A DNA stretch of 6,975 bases, taken from NCBI GenBank assembly GCA_022568115.1, contig JADFFP010000065.1, positions 1 through 6,975 of the forward strand. Direction: 5' to 3'. This document shows, in pieces, positions 5,085 through 6,975 of the stretch. Source of the DNA: Pseudomonadota bacterium. Its GTDB lineage: Bacteria; Pseudomonadota; Alphaproteobacteria; Sphingomonadales; SMXR01. The notes below the pieces were generated by a model. The model was not told where the DNA came from and did not search any database. It was given only the letters and a program-made list of their open reading frames with translations. A program made the translations under genes and the position numbers. Positions within the stretch are counted from its first letter, which is position 1, and the number at the start of each line of letters is the position of its first letter.

Positions 5085-6975
5085 GAACTCCTCCCTTTCA
5101 GGTTTTTTTGAATGGCGGACATAATATCACGAATCTTGAACGGCTGGCCCGAAACCTTGTTAAGCGGAATAACGGCCAAAAGAAAACGATCTTTTAACAG
5201 GGTCGAAAGCTGCCCCATATTCATCTCGGGAACCATGACTTTTTTATAGCCCTTGAGAAGTTTCTCCAGGTTTTTCGGGAACGGGTTCAAGTAGCGGATG
5301 TGAATATGGCTGACATCAAAGCCCTTGGCCCTCATGCGGCTGACCGCTTGATCGATAGGACCAAAAGTTGATCCCCAGCCAACCACCGCCAGCTCATCCT
5401 TTTCATTTCCCAGGGCGACTTTTTGCTCAGGAATATCATTTTCGATGCCCTGAACCTTGGCCGCCCGTATCTCGGTCATTTTCTGGTGGTTGTCATCATC
5501 ATAGGAAATGTGGCCGGTCTCAAAACTCTTTTCCAGGCCACCGATGCGGTGTTCCAGGCCGGGGGTCCCGGGTTTGGCCCAAATCCGCGCCAAAGTCACC
5601 GGGTCCCGCTGAAACGGGTTGAAGTCGCCGTCCCCGGTCTTTTCCTTGGCGAACGAGGCCGGGAAGGGTTTGATCTTGTCAATCTCCGGCAGTTTCCAGG
5701 GTTCCGCCGCGTTGGCGATATAGCCATCCGTTAAAAGTATAACCGGGGTCATATATTTGACCGCAAGGCGGACCGCTTCAATCGCCACAAAAAAACAATC
5801 TCCCGGACTGCAGGTGCTTAATACCGGCAGGGGAGCTTCCCCATTTCGGCCATAGACGGCTTGATAGAGGTCTGATTGTTCGGTTTTTGTCGGAAGCCCC
5901 GTCGATGGGCCGCCGCGCTGCGAATTGATGATCACCAGTGGCAGTTCGGTGGTGATGGCCAATCCAATGGCTTCTGTCTTGAGCGCAATCCCCGGACCGG
6001 AACTGGAGGTGACCCCCAAGGCTCCACCGAATGAGGCCCCAATCGCGGAGCATATTGCAGCAATTTCATCCTCGGCCTGGAAGGTGATAACACCAAATTC
6101 CTTCAAATTGGAAAGAAGATGCAAAATGGGCGACGCCGGCGTGATCGGGTAGGAGCCGAAGAAAATCTTGAGCCCCGCCTTGTGCGCCCCGACCAGGAGC
6201 CCCCAGGCGGCGGCCTCGGTGCCGGTCACCGCCCGGTAGGTGCCGGGCTCGACGTCGGCCCTCGGCACGATATAGGTGGTGATCTCGCTCGGCAGCTCCG
6301 CGGTTTCGCCATAAGCGTTGCCCGCGTTCAGCGCCGCGATATTGGCCTTGGCGACGTTGGGCAATTTGGCGAAACGCTGATTGAGCCAGTCGATGGTCGA
6401 TTGCAGGTCGCGCCCGTACATCCAGCACAACAGCCCAAGGATCCACAGGTTCTTGGCGCGCAGCCCTTCCTTCGGGGTGACGCCTGTGCCCTCGACCGCG
6501 GCCAGGGTCAGTTTCGAGACGTCGATGCTGATGGTGCGGTAATCGTCGAGGGTGTCATCCTTGAGCGGGTTGGATTGGTAGCCCGCCTTGGTCACGTTCC
6601 GCTCGGTGAACGCGCCGGTGTTCACGACCACCGTGCCGCCTTTCACGAGATCGGACAGATGCACCTTCAGCGCCGCCGGGTTCATCGCCACCAGCACGTC
6701 CGGCGCGTCGCCCGGCGTCATGACGTCGTGGGAGGCGAAGTTGATCTGGAACGCCGACACCCCATAGGTGGTGCCGGCGGGGGCGCGAATCTCCGCCGGG
6801 TAATCGGGGAACGTCGCCAAATCGTTCCCCATCAGGGCGGTGGTCTGGGTGAACTGGGTGCCGGTGAGCTGCATCCCGTCGCCGGAATCGCCGGCGAAAC
6901 GGATCACTACCGAGTCTAGGCGTTTCCGCCCTGACCCGTCCTTCGGGCCGTCTGCCTCGAGCTTGGTCGCCCTTG
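5081..6975 (-). CDS. korA: 2-oxoacid:ferredoxin oxidoreductase, fused gamma-alpha subunit (KorA type), 5' end outside window
   Basis: The partner of korB, about 630 residues visible. Counting from the in-frame GTG at 6907, the gamma domain (about 1-190) begins VIRFAGDSGDGMQLTG. The alpha domain begins near 225, with YPITPASP at 253-260 (the YPITP motif of this family), FQAEDEIAAI (276-285), SSSGPGIALKTEA (301-313) and RGGPSTGLPTKTEQSDL (331-347). The C-terminal WGSTFGPIDQAV domain starts near 511. The frame has no stop upstream of 6907: 22 more codons are open to the edge, including RKRLDSV directly before VIRFAGDS. The true start is therefore probably just outside, and 6907 is an internal codon. 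It overlaps korB by four bases. Codons up to Pro260 are strongly GC-rich and those after it are not, with a switch near 6127 (80% GC at 6181-6240, 40% at 6061-6120), suggesting a mosaic gene. Confidence 0.9.
   Translation of the reverse strand, partial: RATKLEADGPKDGSGRKRLDSVVIRFAGDSGDGMQLTGTQFTQTTALMGNDLATFPDYPAEIRAPAGTTYGVSAFQINFASHDVMTPGDAPDVLVAMNPAALKVHLSDLVKGGTVVVNTGAFTERNVTKAGYQSNPLKDDTLDDYRTISIDVSKLTLAAVEGTGVTPKEGLRAKNLWILGLLCWMYGRDLQSTIDWLNQRFAKLPNVAKANIAALNAGNAYGETAELPSEITTYIVPRADVEPGTYRAVTGTEAAAWGLLVGAHKAGLKIFFGSYPITPASPILHLLSNLKEFGVITFQAEDEIAAICSAIGASFGGALGVTSSSGPGIALKTEAIGLAITTELPLVIINSQRGGPSTGLPTKTEQSDLYQAVYGRNGEAPLPVLSTCSPGDCFFVAIEAVRLAVKYMTPVILLTDGYIANAAEPWKLPEIDKIKPFPASFAKEKTGDGDFNPFQRDPVTLARIWAKPGTPGLEHRIGGLEKSFETGHISYDDDNHQKMTEIRAAKVQGIENDIPEQKVALGNEKDELAVVGWGSTFGPIDQAVSRMRAKGFDVSHIHIRYLNPFPKNLEKLLKGYKKVMVPEMNMGQLSTLLKDRFLLAVIPLNKVSGQPFKIRDIMSAIQKNLKGRSS

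Noticed and set aside
6119..6919. Long plus-strand open frame (266 codons) opposite korA
   Set aside because: It lies antisense to the GC-rich part of a well-recognised gene; such DNA keeps the opposite frame open by chance. Its product is Arg/Gly/His-rich with no recognisable domain.
1..6975. tRNA, rRNA, CRISPR array or riboswitch
   Set aside because: No spaced direct repeats, cloverleaf-like segment or recognised aptamer core was seen by eye, and almost all of the window is accounted for by genes or element ends.

Overview
The window looks like part of an alphaproteobacterial chromosome. This is inferred from two things: the sigma factor / anti-sigma / membrane-anchored sensor arrangement, including an anti-sigma with the YGANPGLWP-type N-terminal motif, and a two-subunit (KorAB-type) 2-oxoacid:ferredoxin oxidoreductase. 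No rRNA or tRNA gene is present to fix the taxonomy.

Layout. All chromosomal genes lie on the minus strand, so they are transcribed from high to low coordinates. From the right edge: korA (fused gamma-alpha subunit, 5' end outside the window), then korB overlapping it by four bases, then an insertion element (1379-4012), then an ECF-like sigma factor gene, its probable anti-sigma gene, and the start of a small membrane-anchored protein resembling periplasmic metal/stress sensors that is cut by the left edge. Removing the element and one copy of its target duplication leaves the sigma start codon only about 54 bases downstream of the korB stop. The insertion has therefore separated two units that were nearly contiguous.

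The element is 2634 bp with 22-bp perfect terminal inverted repeats, a GGnnnTG terminus and an 8-bp target duplication (TTAATGGG). Its single-ORF transposase has an intact DDE triad and resembles the single-ORF branch of the IS1 family. Unlike a minimal IS1 relative, it carries cargo between the left repeat and the transposase. On the plus strand are a 66-aa protein and a 78-aa basic KGG-type protein. Convergent to these on the minus strand are a 55-aa basic protein and a Clp-fold serine proteinase of the SDH (SppA/ClpP-like) type. Base composition differs sharply between cargo genes, suggesting piecemeal assembly. The perfect repeats and duplication suggest a recent insertion.

Function. KorAB would interconvert a 2-oxoacid (most likely 2-oxoglutarate) and its acyl-CoA with ferredoxin as electron carrier. 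The sigma/anti-sigma/sensor set is a candidate envelope-stress or metal-response switch. The cargo function is unknown; a protease with three small basic or charged proteins on a mobile element is the most interesting unexplained system here. A second anomaly is an abrupt GC shift inside korA near position 6127, which points to a mosaic gene or a chimeric assembly.
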